A stretch of 64,000 bases of DNA from Flavivirga jejuensis. Its GTDB lineage: Bacteria > Bacteroidota > Bacteroidia > Flavobacteriales > Flavobacteriaceae. The DNA lies in NCBI RefSeq assembly GCF_030540765.1, contig NZ_JAUOEL010000001.1, positions 434,001 through 498,000 on the forward strand, read 5' to 3'. The notes below the pieces were generated by a model. That model was given only the letters and a program-made list of their open reading frames with translations. It did no database searches and had not been told where the DNA came from. This document shows, one piece after another, positions 44,509-53,726 of the stretch; position 1 is the first letter of the stretch; every line of letters starts with the position of its first letter. The position numbers were made by a program, and so were the translations under genes.

Positions 44509-45620
44509 TATTCTAGTCGTATTTTAAAATTCTTTAAAGCCAAGGCTAGTAATACAATGGTCATTCCTAATAAAATTGCTATTTCAATCACAACGGATTG
44601 AAAACCAACACCACGTAGCATCACAGCTTTTAATATTTCAATAAAATAAGTGGCGGGAACTACAATACTTCCGATGACTTGTAAAACTTGAGGCATGCTC
44701 GAAAAAGGAAAAATGAACCCAGATAAAATCATTGTTGGTAGCATTAATCCCATCATAGAAGTAAGCATGGCCTGTTGTTGTGTTTTTGCCTTGGTAGAAA
44801 TAAATATACCTAAGGACAAGGCCAGAATTACGTATAATAAACAACACAGTAATAATAGGATGAGACTTCCCAGTAAGGGTACTTTAAAGACAAAATGACC
44901 AATAATAAGTACCAGAATAGCATCTATAAATGAGAGTAGCGCATAGGGCGTTACTTTACCTAAAATGATAAGTAAAGGCGGTAGGGGCGAAACCAATAAA
45001 ATTTCCATTGTGCCTAATTCTTTTTCCCGAGTTATAGCAAGAGATGTAAGCATTGCCGAAATAATAAGCAAAATAAAAGCAATGGTTCCTGGAATGAAAT
45101 TATAAGCACTTATCAACTGAGGGTTATATAGCATTCTATCTTCTACAGTAATCAAAAAAGGATTTTCTATTTGTTGTAATTTGTTTTTCTGAAAGCTTTG
45201 AATCAACCTTGTAGTATATTGTACCAAAGTATTTGCTTTATTGGGATCTGACCCGTCCGCAATCAATTGAATAGTTAACGGATTATTTCCATAAAAATCT
45301 GAAGAAAAATCTTTAGGAATTACCATAACCAGAGCTACGTTACCTTCTTTAAAACCACTTTCTATATCGGCTTCTGACGTTAATACTTTATTGAGTGTAA
45401 AATGTCCTGAACTTTGTATATGTTGTATGAGTTGTATACTAGTTTCGTCTTTGGCATAATCTAATACATCTATAGAAGCATCTTTAAATTCGGTACTAAC
45501 AGCATACCCGAAGAGGAGCACTTGTACAATGGGTATTCCAAAAAGAATAATTAGCGTACGTTTATCACGAATAATGTGATATAATTCTTTTTTTACAAAT
45601 GCTTTGAATATTTTGAACAT
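44508..45620 (-). CDS. ABC exporter permease (YbhS-like)
   Basis: 370 residues, same architecture and paralogous to the following gene: PIVQVLLFGYAVSTEFKD, TREKELGTMEILLVSPLPPLLIILGKVTPY. Boundaries overlap by one base with both neighbours, so the whole unit is tightly translated. Partner permease of the same exporter. Confidence 0.88.
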   Translation of the reverse strand: MFKIFKAFVKKELYHIIRDKRTLIILFGIPIVQVLLFGYAVSTEFKDASIDVLDYAKDETSIQLIQHIQSSGHFTLNKVLTSEADIESGFKEGNVALVMVIPKDFSSDFYGNNPLTIQLIADGSDPNKANTLVQYTTRLIQSFQKNKLQQIENPFLITVEDRMLYNPQLISAYNFIPGTIAFILLIISAMLTSLAITREKELGTMEILLVSPLPPLLIILGKVTPYALLSFIDAILVLIIGHFVFKVPLLGSLILLLLCCLLYVILALSLGIFISTKAKTQQQAMLTSMMGLMLPTMILSGFIFPFSSMPQVLQVIGSIVVPATYFIEILKAVMLRGVGFQSVVIEIAILLGMTIVLLALALKNFKIRLE

Positions 45621-46345
45621 TAGCGTGCTAGTTTTAAAAATACTTCGTCCATAGATGTTGCCTCGAATTGTTGCTTTAAATTATGTGGTGTGTCCAATGC
45701 TTCAATTTTTCCTGCAACCATAATAGAAACCCTGTCACAATATTCTGCTTCATCCATATAATGTGTCGTAACAAAAACGGTACGCCCTTTTTCAGCCACC
45801 TGATAAATGGTTTCCCAAAACTGCCTGCGCACTCTAGGATCTACTCCTCCCGTGGGTTCGTCAAGAAAAACAATCTCTGGGTCGTGCACCATAGATATGG
45901 CAAATGCCAAACGTTGTTTCCAACCCAATGGCAAGGATATAACCAATGATTTAGATACTTCTGTTAACTCCAATTCTTCTAGTATTTCTGTGGTTTTTTC
46001 TTTTATCTTTTTCCTTGAAAGCCCATAGATACCCCCATAAAACTGAATATTCTCAACAACGGTCAAGTCATCATACAGGCTAAATTTTTGAGACATATAG
46101 CCGATGTTTTTTTTGATTTTTTCAGGTTCGGTATCTACGTTGAATCCCGCAATTTTCCCCATACCTTCTGTAGGTTTGCTTAAACCAATCAACATTTTTA
46201 TAGCTGTGGTCTTACCAGCGCCATTAGCACCTAAGAATCCAAATATCTCCCCTTTTTTAACTTTAAAAGTAATGGCGTTAACAGCAATAAAATCGCCAAA
46301 ACGCTTGGTGAGTTTGTCTACTTCTATGGCAAAAGGTGTGTTCAT
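45620..46345 (-). CDS. ABC exporter ATPase, second half of a split YbhF
   Basis: 241 residues: Walker A GANGAGKTTA, Q loop MSQKFSLYDDLT, degenerate signature SLPLGWKQRLA, Walker B VFLDEPTGGVDP and H loop FVTTHYMDE. The SLPLGWKQ signature is that of the second domain of E. coli YbhF. It pairs with the ATPase encoded 5 bp upstream. Confidence 0.9.
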   Translation of the reverse strand: MNTPFAIEVDKLTKRFGDFIAVNAITFKVKKGEIFGFLGANGAGKTTAIKMLIGLSKPTEGMGKIAGFNVDTEPEKIKKNIGYMSQKFSLYDDLTVVENIQFYGGIYGLSRKKIKEKTTEILEELELTEVSKSLVISLPLGWKQRLAFAISMVHDPEIVFLDEPTGGVDPRVRRQFWETIYQVAEKGRTVFVTTHYMDEAEYCDRVSIMVAGKIEALDTPHNLKQQFEATSMDEVFLKLAR

Positions 46346-46350
46346 TTTTC

Positions 46351-47262
46351 TTAATTAACAGGTTGGCTTATATCTAAAAATATATCTTCAACTGTAGGTT
46401 GAATTGTTTTTGCTGTATTATCTGAAAACCCCGCAATTTTTAAATGATACTCTATTTGAGAAGCCTCATACGGTTCATTGGTAATCAGGTGTAAATTTTC
46501 TCCAAAAGGCAATACGCTTTCTGTAAAATTCTGTACTCGTAGATAGTTTAATAACCTATACGTTTCTGTAGAATTAATAGAAAACAGCGGTTTTTCAAAA
46601 TTGGAAATCATCTGCTGCGGCGAATCAATTTTTAGAATTTCTCCATTTTGAATAAGGGCTATTCTATCGCACAATGTGGCTTCGTCCATATATGGTGTGC
46701 TTACCAAAATGGCAATTCCTTTGGTTTTTAGTTTCTTAAGCATGTCCCAAAATTCAACACGACTTACGGCATCGACACCTGTGGTAGGTTCATCTAAAAA
46801 TAAGACTTCGGGTTTATGAATTAAAGCACAACACAATGCCAGCTTTTGTTTCATACCTCCCGAAAGTTTACCTGCTAATCTCTTTTTAAAGGGTTCTATC
46901 TGAACATAAATATCCTTTATTAAATCATAGTTGTCTTCTACTGTCGTACCAAATATGGTAGCAAAAAAGGATAGGTTCTCTTCGATGCTTAAATCTTGAT
47001 ACAAAGAAAAGCGTCCTGGCATATAACCTACTTTTTTACGTATTTCTTTGTACTCGTTTACAATTGGGTGTCCTGCAACAGTTCCTTTGCCTTTATCGGC
47101 AAGTAAAAGTGTTGTTAGTATTCTAAAAAGTGTTGACTTTCCTGCACCATCGGGACCAATAAGTCCAAACAATTCGCCTTTACCCACGGTAAAGGACACA
47201 TCGTTCAAAGCTAGCACATCGCCATATTTTTTTGTGATATGTTCTACTGTGATTGCATCCAT
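46351..47262 (-). CDS. ABC exporter ATPase, first half of a split YbhF
   Basis: 303 residues: Walker A GPDGAGKSTL, signature KLSGGMKQKLALCCAL, Walker B VLFLDEPTTGVDA, H loop replaced by STPYMDE, so it may be catalytically impaired. The last 80 residues are a C-terminal extension with no clear domain. Start overlaps the HlyD stop by one base. Confidence 0.9.
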   Translation of the reverse strand: MDAITVEHITKKYGDVLALNDVSFTVGKGELFGLIGPDGAGKSTLFRILTTLLLADKGKGTVAGHPIVNEYKEIRKKVGYMPGRFSLYQDLSIEENLSFFATIFGTTVEDNYDLIKDIYVQIEPFKKRLAGKLSGGMKQKLALCCALIHKPEVLFLDEPTTGVDAVSRVEFWDMLKKLKTKGIAILVSTPYMDEATLCDRIALIQNGEILKIDSPQQMISNFEKPLFSINSTETYRLLNYLRVQNFTESVLPFGENLHLITNEPYEASQIEYHLKIAGFSDNTAKTIQPTVEDIFLDISQPVN

Positions 47263-48170
47263 TAGTCTCTGTTTTTATTAGAAAAAATGACTTCTGCTGG
47301 CATTCCTATTTTAAGCAATCCATCGTTTTTTACTTCTACATCTAACGCATAAACCAGGTTAACTCGTTCCTCTTTGGTCTCAATGCTTTTTGGCGTAAAT
47401 TCAGCTTCATCTGCAATCCACGTAACGGTACCTTCCAGTTCTGTATAACTATCCTCATCACTATCTATTAATACAGTCACCTTATCATTTAATTTCACTT
47501 TTTGAAGTAACAGAGCGCTCGTATATGCTTTTAGTTTTAAAGTGTTTAGATTGGCGATTTTATATAATGGTCTCCCTTGATTTACCAGTTCGGCGACTTC
47601 GACAAAAGTGGATAATACGGTACCTTCTATCGGGTTATTAATCTCATGGTCGTTTATTTTATTTCTCAAAATCGCAATTTGTGCTTCTAAAGGTTTTCGC
47701 TCTGATAAAATGCTGCGATTGGCAATATTAATCTGTCTGGTGGTTGAACTTATTTGCTGGTCGACCACCTCTATTTCGCCATTATAATCATCGAGTTGTT
47801 TTTGGGTTGCTGCCTTTTTTGCTACTAGATTTTGGGTTCTGTTCCGTTCTCTATCTAAATTGCTTTTTCGTTTTAATAAAATAGCAATTTCTGGAGCCGC
47901 TTCCTGTAATTTAAAGTCTAAAGCTTCTAATTTTGCAATGACTTGTAACTTTTCTAAATGCAATTGTGTTGTATCTATTAAGCCTACATTAATCCCTTTT
48001 TGAAGTTTCATGCCTTCCTTTATATTGAATTGTAGTAACTCGCCATTTCCTTTGGCACTAATAGTTACTGAAGTGGCTTCAAAGTTTCCGTAAGCATCGG
48101 ATTTTTCGGAGTTTCCGCAAGAAAGCAGCAATACGACAACGAAGATGGCGGTTATTGATTTTATTTGCAT
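47262..48170 (-). CDS. HlyD-type membrane-fusion lipoprotein of the exporter
   Basis: 303 residues from Met at 48170 (the frame extends to an ATG at 48188 inside the TolC gene, less likely). Lipobox VVLLLSC, biotinyl-lipoyl-like half domains around EATSVTISAKGNGELLQF and NNPIEGTVLSTFVEVAE, and a long coiled-coil hairpin between. Joins the inner-membrane ABC part to the outer-membrane TolC protein. The frame overlaps the preceding gene, so it is coupled. Confidence 0.88.
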   Translation of the reverse strand: MQIKSITAIFVVVLLLSCGNSEKSDAYGNFEATSVTISAKGNGELLQFNIKEGMKLQKGINVGLIDTTQLHLEKLQVIAKLEALDFKLQEAAPEIAILLKRKSNLDRERNRTQNLVAKKAATQKQLDDYNGEIEVVDQQISSTTRQINIANRSILSERKPLEAQIAILRNKINDHEINNPIEGTVLSTFVEVAELVNQGRPLYKIANLNTLKLKAYTSALLLQKVKLNDKVTVLIDSDEDSYTELEGTVTWIADEAEFTPKSIETKEERVNLVYALDVEVKNDGLLKIGMPAEVIFSNKNRD

Positions 48171-48174
48171 AATA

Positions 48175-49449
48175 TTATAATTTTCCAAATAGGGTTAAAT
48201 AATTTACTTGTAATTGTTGTATTTGTATTTGATGTAATTTTAGTTGTTGGCGCGCAGATAATTCGGCATTGATTTGAATGAGGTAATCATTGGCTTTTAT
48301 AACTCCTTCTTGTAACTGTACTTGTGTTTGCGCTAAAATATCTTTTTGAAGTGCTGCTATTTGATTATCCTTTTTCACTTGTTCCTCTAAAGCGACTATT
48401 TTTTCTTGGTATTCCTTTTGCTGTGAAACAATATTAAATTCGAAAGTTTCTTTATTTACTTGTACTTGCTTTACTTGTATCTCTATTTTTTCGCGCTCTT
48501 TTTTAGCTTTGCCCCAATCTAGAATGTTCCAGTTTAAACGAACCCCTCCTAATGCATAGGTCGCATTTGAAACATCGGAAAAATTAACAGGATTCGGATA
48601 TCCAACACCTCCTTGGGCAAATAGCGAAACTTTAGGCTTTCTATTAGCATCTATGGTCTTTCCCTGTGCTTGCAATAGCTTTTTTTTAGAATCATAATAA
48701 ACTTGCTCTGGTCTTGAAATGTTTGGAAGGTTATCCATTAAAACCATTTCGGGAATCTGTAGTATTGTATTTTCTGAAAGGTTCGTTCCTAAAAGTGTAT
48801 TAAGCACTCCTAAATAGGCTTTTATGTCTCCAGTAAGCCGTCCGTCTTCCGATTCTAGTTCCAGCTTGCGAACTTTTAATTTTGAAAGTTCACTTTCTAA
48901 AACTGTTCCATTATCAAAACCAACTTGCAATGATTCTATATTGGTACTAATATCGTGTATAGAGGTATGCAGCAATGATTGGTGTTGGCGTGATAATTTA
49001 ATGACAAAAAAGAGTGCATTCACTCTATCTTTTAGATTGCGAAGCGACACATTAAGTTCTTGTTGATGTACTTCCAACGATGCAACTTCAATATGTTGCC
49101 GAGCCTTGGTTAAACCGCCATCATAGATATTATAGTTAACGTCTACATATCCTTTATAACTCTCCAAAGGAAGGTCTATATTCACAGGTCCTCCAGCCAT
49201 TCCAAAGCTTAAGTTTTCAGATTGTAATTGCCCTGTACCATTAAGGCTAATGGTAGGTAGTTTTCCTTTTTTTATAATGTCTGTATTGGTTTTGGAAACT
49301 TCATTTAACAGCCCTTTATTTAAAAGGAGCGGATAATTTGCCTCTACTTTTACATAGGCTTCCTTCAGGGTTATAATAGACGCGTTTTGTGCGCTTGTTT
49401 TTATACTGAAGCAGAGTATCACAAAGGCTATGATTGTTTTTTGAAACAT
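48175..49449 (-). CDS. TolC-family outer-membrane channel protein of the exporter
   Basis: 424 residues with signal peptide (KTSAQNASI) and the repeated OEP structure of long helices (LEEQVKKDNQIAALQKDILAQTQVQLQEGVIKANDYL) and short strands. Forms the outer-membrane tunnel. It starts 1 bp after the tetR stop region, so tetR is the first gene of the same operon. Confidence 0.88.
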   Translation of the reverse strand: MFQKTIIAFVILCFSIKTSAQNASIITLKEAYVKVEANYPLLLNKGLLNEVSKTNTDIIKKGKLPTISLNGTGQLQSENLSFGMAGGPVNIDLPLESYKGYVDVNYNIYDGGLTKARQHIEVASLEVHQQELNVSLRNLKDRVNALFFVIKLSRQHQSLLHTSIHDISTNIESLQVGFDNGTVLESELSKLKVRKLELESEDGRLTGDIKAYLGVLNTLLGTNLSENTILQIPEMVLMDNLPNISRPEQVYYDSKKKLLQAQGKTIDANRKPKVSLFAQGGVGYPNPVNFSDVSNATYALGGVRLNWNILDWGKAKKEREKIEIQVKQVQVNKETFEFNIVSQQKEYQEKIVALEEQVKKDNQIAALQKDILAQTQVQLQEGVIKANDYLIQINAELSARQQLKLHQIQIQQLQVNYLTLFGKL

Positions 49450-49450
49450 T

Positions 49451-50062
49451 TTATACTTTTATTGAATTAATTATAAAATTCGCGACTTCTATTTTACGCT
49501 CATCTAACAGCTTTTCAAACGGAAGGTCTTCCATATTTGTAACTGCTTTGAGTAGGGGGGCTCCAAGAAACGGAAAAGCATTTAGGGCAATTATATTGAT
49601 GAATAACTGCTCGGCATTGGTGGGTTTTAGATGTCCATTTTTCACTTCGTCGTCTAGTTGTTTCTTAAATTTTTCAAGGTTAGGAAGCCCTATTTCCTTT
49701 TTTATATTTAAGATGAATTCTGGATTTCTGTTAAGTTCCTGAAAAATAAAACCTGGCATATATGGATGTTCCATAATAAATGAAATATGGTTAAAAGTGA
49801 AATTTCTAATCTTCTCTTCAATAGATAAATCATCATTCAAAATTTCACCAAGATGTGTTGTCATCAATTTAAATGCATTTTTAAATACTGCTTCAAACAA
49901 AAGTTGTTTACTCCTATAATAATAATGAAGCATTGCCTTATTGATACCAGCTTCATCTGCTATTTCTTGCATTCTAGCACCATCCATTCCTTTAAGCTGA
50001 AACACACTTTTGGCAGCTTCTAATATGAGGTTTTCAGTAGTTGTATTTTTTTCTTTTGTCAT
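49451..50062 (-). CDS. TetR/AcrR-family repressor of the exporter operon
   Basis: 203 residues: N-terminal HTH in 8-55 (ILEAAKSVFQLKGMDGARMQEIADEAGINKAMLHYYYRSKQLLFE is its span, seen in pieces), C-terminal ligand domain without family assignment. It is the leading gene of the seven-gene unit tetR-tolC-hlyD-ABC-ABC-permease-permease, as with CecR and YbhGFSR in E. coli. Probably autoregulates through the dyads at 50067-50091, and a ligand exported by the pump would release it. Confidence 0.9.
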   Translation of the reverse strand: MTKEKNTTTENLILEAAKSVFQLKGMDGARMQEIADEAGINKAMLHYYYRSKQLLFEAVFKNAFKLMTTHLGEILNDDLSIEEKIRNFTFNHISFIMEHPYMPGFIFQELNRNPEFILNIKKEIGLPNLEKFKKQLDDEVKNGHLKPTNAEQLFINIIALNAFPFLGAPLLKAVTNMEDLPFEKLLDERKIEVANFIINSIKV

Positions 50063-50066
50063 TATT

Positions 50067-50101
50067 AACTATTTGGTTTAACTTTTTGGTTGATAAATAT
50101 A
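50067..50101 (-). promoter_or_regulatory. tetR operator pair and -7 box
   Basis: Plus-strand AACTATTTGGTT (50067-50078) and AACTTTTTGGTT (50080-50091), centres 13 bp apart with one T between. On the minus strand TATATTTA (50094-50101) is the -7 box; the predicted transcript start falls inside the second dyad and the tetR ATG is 4 bp past the first. A bound repressor would cover the start point. Confidence 0.75.
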
Positions 50102-50182
50102 TAAAAAAACTAAAAATAGGAATTTTACTTTAGCCTGTTGTTAGTTTAAATTCATTCATGTGAAGCAACGGTTTATAATTTT

Positions 50183-51304
50183 TTAGTTTTTTTTATTGAT
50201 AGGAATTATAATCTGTCTGAAACGATCGCTATTCTTTGGTTTGATAGCAAAATAAATCTGAGTGTGGTTTTCCAGATCAATATCAGAAGTATTATATCCA
50301 AGTATATTATAAGAATCTTCATTCCATGAAGATACTATCCCACCTGGAGCTGGTATACTGGAATACCATCCATTTTTATGAATATCATCAAAGGCATAAT
50401 GCACTTCAAATTCTAACTGGCCTTCATTTTTATCCCGAGACCAGCCAAGAATAAATTCATTATTAATATTATTATAAGTTCCTGTAAGTGTACAAATTTG
50501 TTTAATGTTCTCATCATTTTCATCCCTGTAAAATTCAAATCGGTCAAAATAAAAAGCTGAAGAATTTGTAGCAAAATCTCCCCAAATATAAAACCTGGTT
50601 AAAGCATCAAAATAATTGAAGTCTTGTTCGTTTGTTGGGTATTGCTTTACTCCTTGTTCTATATTACCGTTATCACCTCTATTGTGAGTAGGGCGAAAAT
50701 CAATAATTACTTGTTGCCAGTTGCCACCAGCAGATTCAAGATTAAAATAATGATGATAATGTCCGCCTCCAGATTCTGCACTACTAGGATTTCCATTCCT
50801 GGCACGAAAATATGTGCCAAAATGTAGGTTTGGTTGACCAGTGACCTTTCTTTCTATCCCTTCAGGTAATTTGATCCAAAATCGCAAACGATTATATGTG
50901 TTTTCTTTCCATTCTTGCCCTTCATCTATATGTTGTCTTGTCCAATGCCAGACATAATCAGTTTGCGAGTAATTATACATTTGCAGATATAATGGCCCAC
51001 TGGTCATTATAGCCTTTAATGATTTGTCGCCAGAAACCGAATAACTGGATGATAGCTCTGTTTTCCCTATGCTTTTTGAACTATTAGGGTAAATATTAAA
51101 AAGGTATTTGTGTTGATCTTGTGGTTGATTAGGATTTATAATGATAACTCCATCTCTTTCAAAATCTGAAAGAATAACAGATTCTTTAATTTCTTGACCA
51201 GTAGAATTATCTGGGATGTTTGTACTAATTATATTAATCTCATTAGAACTACAGGAAGTAAAAAATAATAATAACAAAAGTAAGAGTACATTGTAAGTAC
51301 GCAT
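50183..51304 (-). CDS. Secreted lipoprotein with carbohydrate-binding-like beta-sandwich
   Basis: 373 residues, signal peptide with lipobox LFFTSC. The mature part has strands in the style of jelly-roll modules (ILSDFERDGV, SYSVSGDKSLKAIM, YNRLRFWIKLPEG, NWQQVIIDFRPTH, FYFDRFEFYRDEN), about 45-255, followed by a second beta domain to the end. Similar domains bind polysaccharides, but no polysaccharide-utilisation genes are near. Its upstream region is a decayed second tetR with an intact promoter/operator, which may now control it. Confidence 0.65.
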   Translation of the reverse strand: MRTYNVLLLLLLLFFTSCSSNEINIISTNIPDNSTGQEIKESVILSDFERDGVIIINPNQPQDQHKYLFNIYPNSSKSIGKTELSSSYSVSGDKSLKAIMTSGPLYLQMYNYSQTDYVWHWTRQHIDEGQEWKENTYNRLRFWIKLPEGIERKVTGQPNLHFGTYFRARNGNPSSAESGGGHYHHYFNLESAGGNWQQVIIDFRPTHNRGDNGNIEQGVKQYPTNEQDFNYFDALTRFYIWGDFATNSSAFYFDRFEFYRDENDENIKQICTLTGTYNNINNEFILGWSRDKNEGQLEFEVHYAFDDIHKNGWYSSIPAPGGIVSSWNEDSYNILGYNTSDIDLENHTQIYFAIKPKNSDRFRQIIIPINKKN

Positions 51305-51312
51305 GGTAATTG

Positions 51313-51520
51313 GTGTTTTTGGGGTTAAATATTAATTATTTAATTCAAGTTTTTAAAAATAGATTTTAAACTATTGCTTCCTTTTGTAATGGTATGATGT
51401 TCTATTAATTGAAACTCATATGCAATATTCTTTTATTAGTATCCATCCTTTACATTAAAACATACTTTTTAGCTTTTAAACATTAAGTTTTTAGTGATTA
51501 TATTTCTTGTTTTTTACTAT
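51313..51520 (-). pseudogene. Decayed second copy of tetR
   Basis: Aligns without gaps to the start of the live tetR: the position of ATG is ATA at 51520, then about seven stop codons, with surviving traces KS-MF-KG, INR, HYKRKQ, FKIYF against KSVF-KG, INK, HYYYRSKQ, FEAVF. The similarity runs about 65 codons, up to the start of the lipoprotein gene. The 5' flank (operators and -7 box) is conserved. No function as protein. Confidence 0.7.
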
Positions 51521-51524
51521 AATA

Positions 51525-51559
51525 AACCAAAAGGTTTAACCATATGGTTAACAAATATA
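51525..51559 (-). promoter_or_regulatory. Conserved operator pair and promoter before the decayed tetR
   Basis: Plus-strand AACCAAAAGGTT (51525-51536) and AACCATATGGTT (51538-51549), both perfect dyads, 13 bp apart with one T between; -7 box TATATTTG on the minus strand at 51552-51559, 3 bp from the second dyad exactly as at the live tetR. It points toward the lipoprotein gene 220 bp downstream. Confidence 0.75.
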
Positions 51560-51705
51560 CTAAAAAACTAATAATGATAATTTTTTACTTTGAAAATTTT
51601 CGATTAATCAATATTTATATTGAAGAAAAATGACTCTTAATGTCTATAAAATATAAGCTAAGGTCTCTTAGAATTAAATAATATTATCAACTCATTTTCG
51701 TTTTT

Positions 51706-52035
51706 CTAAGTTATTAGTTTGAATTCAACTATTTCTAATTCATTACCATTTTAGATTAAGGATAGTTGGTACTGACCTACATAAAACTTTCTTGTGGTAA
51801 TCAATTTAAATGATTGTTTTCTGTTTATTAAAGATGTTGATTCTGCTAAATAATCTTTCTCACTAATTTTAAATACTTTTTTCGATAATGAGCTATTAGC
51901 TTTTTGATAATACACGCCATATTTAAGTCTGATTTTTGAATTTTTCCTATCTGTATTTATAAGTTTGAACGAAAACTCTAAATATTTTCCAATTTTAACA
52001 ATTGGAGTGAGAATTTTAAAGTCAATTATTTTGAT
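51706..52035 (-). pseudogene. C-terminal remnant of an AlkD-type DNA alkylation repair protein; gap 51305-52214
   Basis: Frame IDFKILTPIVKIGKYLEFSF..RLKYGVYYQKANSSLSKKVFKISEKDY..NRKQSFKLITTRKFYVGQYQLSLI, stop TAA, then in the same frame NGNELEIVEFKLIT and stop. Flavobacterial AlkD-like proteins end with such a RKQSFK.ITTRKF.G.HQLSLIVNG segment, so one sense codon became a stop and the N-terminal HEAT part is lost. The remaining sequence to 52214 contains a hairpin (52126-52156) and nothing else clear. Confidence 0.7.
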
Positions 52036-52125
52036 TTATCAATAGTATCAAAACCAAATAGTTCCATTTTATTCCATTCAGTACAGAAAATTTGATTTTA
52101 AAATACGTTCTTATTAAAATTAGGA

Positions 52126-52156
52126 GCAACCTCTCCTGGGCAATCGGAGAGGTTGT
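52126..52156. terminator. Strong hairpin GCAACCTCTCC/GGAGAGGTTGT
   Basis: 11-bp stem with one G-T pair and a 9-base loop, 59 bp past the stop of the SRPBCC lipoprotein gene (minus). Resembles the ACCTCTCC dyad at 376-394, so it may be a repeat family member that works as terminator. Confidence 0.6.
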
Positions 52157-52214
52157 TAAAAAACTCTTTGGAATATATGTTTTTAAGAGCCGAACCCATT
52201 TATTCTTGTTTTGA

Positions 52215-52826
52215 TTATTCTATATAATTCTCAATAATCTTACCATCAAATTTTGCGATTAATTGTTCTGCCATATCGTCAAAAACATCTACTAAAGTTG
52301 TTTTATTCATTTCCAACATTTCTTGATTTTCATGATTAAAATGCATATCCCAGGTTAGTATTGTTTTATCTCCTTTTGCTTCTAGTGTGGTTAGAGAAAA
52401 ATTTTCAGTAAACCCAAACTCGGTTGCCTCTTTTTTGCTTGAAGCCCAACCTAAATCTGTTTCTTGCCAAACTACTTTTTCGGTATGAATTATACCTTTT
52501 TCACCTTCCTCAATTGGTTTAAAGTAGCAAGTGTATGAAGTGCATTTCTCGTTTTTTGTTTCTGTTTCTACTTTTTCTAAACCAGCACTAAATTTAGGCA
52601 TATTTGCAGGGTCGCCAACTAAATTATACACTTCTGAAGTTGGCTGATTTAATTCTAAAACCATTCGATTCCTTAAAGGGCTATTTACAAAACTACTTGC
52701 TTTAGGATAAGTTAATATTGCTTTTTTTTCTGTTTTAGTTGTTTGCTTTTCACTCATTTTTACTTTGTTTTGACCATTGCAACTTATCATTAATAAGATT
52801 ACAGGTATCATTAATAATTGTTTCAT
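52215..52826 (-). CDS. SRPBCC-domain lipoprotein
   Basis: 203 residues: lipobox LLMISC, a short charged linker, then a polyketide-cyclase/START-like domain (LELNQPTSEVYNLVGDPANMPKFSAGLEKVE, GWASSKKEATEFGFTENFSL, LTWDMHFNH). A minus-strand -7 box TACTTTTG is present at 52853-52860. Probably binds a hydrophobic ligand in the periplasm. No partner gene. Confidence 0.7.
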   Translation of the reverse strand: MKQLLMIPVILLMISCNGQNKVKMSEKQTTKTEKKAILTYPKASSFVNSPLRNRMVLELNQPTSEVYNLVGDPANMPKFSAGLEKVETETKNEKCTSYTCYFKPIEEGEKGIIHTEKVVWQETDLGWASSKKEATEFGFTENFSLTTLEAKGDKTILTWDMHFNHENQEMLEMNKTTLVDVFDDMAEQLIAKFDGKIIENYIE

Positions 52827-53120
52827 TTTATATCTTTTAAGTTAACTTGATACAAAAGTAAATTGGGGGAGTGACAACCCTATGTCAACTAGGATTAAGT
52901 AATTCGATAAAATAATTTGAAAGATTAAAATATTTCTGATAATTAAAGTTTTGTGTGCTTGTATTTGATTCTAAAATTAAACTCTCTAACTTCATTCCAT
53001 ATCTTCAACATGATATGTAAATAGAAATAACCTTCTTAGTTTTAATACACGAAATTTGTTAGCAAAAGTTTCTGTCTATTGCTTTGCAACAGTATCATAG
53101 ACAGCGCTGATAATATTTAA

Positions 53121-53465
53121 TTATTGTTCTATATCTAATAAATCAATTTTATCATGTGGTTCAAGAGGATTTGAATATGCAACAATTACATAATTTTTAA
53201 GTCTTCGTTCTGCTTCACATAAAATATTTAGTTGTTTATTTTGCAGAACTGCTGATTTAAAAAGTGAACAAAGTCCATTCTTACTTTTCTTATGTTTACA
53301 ATTAGAACCTTTGTAAATGGCAATATTTGCCCCCAGCATTTCTGTTAGAATATTAGTTTCCTCAATAATCTGCTTATTGGGTTCAGCAAGTTCACTCAAA
53401 TCAACAAAACCTCGGATTTCTTCTGGTAGCCAAGAAGGATAAAAATTATTCTCAACATTTTGCAT
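53121..53465 (-). CDS. Small protein of unknown function (114 aa)
   Basis: 114 residues, not recognised. Middle part carries a CKHKKSKNGLCSLFK stretch with two of four cysteines, perhaps a metal site, and a C-terminal LCEAERRLKNYVIVAY. No signal peptide. The gene is isolated (262 bp to the next gene, 295 bp to the previous), and sits in the fragment-rich island. Confidence 0.5.
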   Translation of the reverse strand: MQNVENNFYPSWLPEEIRGFVDLSELAEPNKQIIEETNILTEMLGANIAIYKGSNCKHKKSKNGLCSLFKSAVLQNKQLNILCEAERRLKNYVIVAYSNPLEPHDKIDLLDIEQ

Positions 53466-53726
53466 TATTGTTAATTTGTTTTATTTCTGTGATGTGTTTC
53501 AGAATGTTCGGTTTGTTACTGAACTAAATATAAATATTTTGCTTTTATTTTTCGTTTAAATGCAAATTTTATACTTGGCGGACTTTGTAAATAAATATTC
53601 TCAGGACTTTCTGTTTAGCGCAAAAATCTTATGTTTTTTAGCTTAGTTCTTCTTAATTTGAATGGGATCCAAAGTGTTCATGCGAAGGCACTTCATTTAA
53701 CTAAAAAATGCCAATCTTGAAATATG

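Noticed and set aside
51380-51440. 13-codon frame MDTNKRILHMSFN with an AAAGG before it, as leader peptide of the lipoprotein gene
   Set aside because: It falls inside the decayed tetR alignment, so the frame is explained as chance within a pseudogene.
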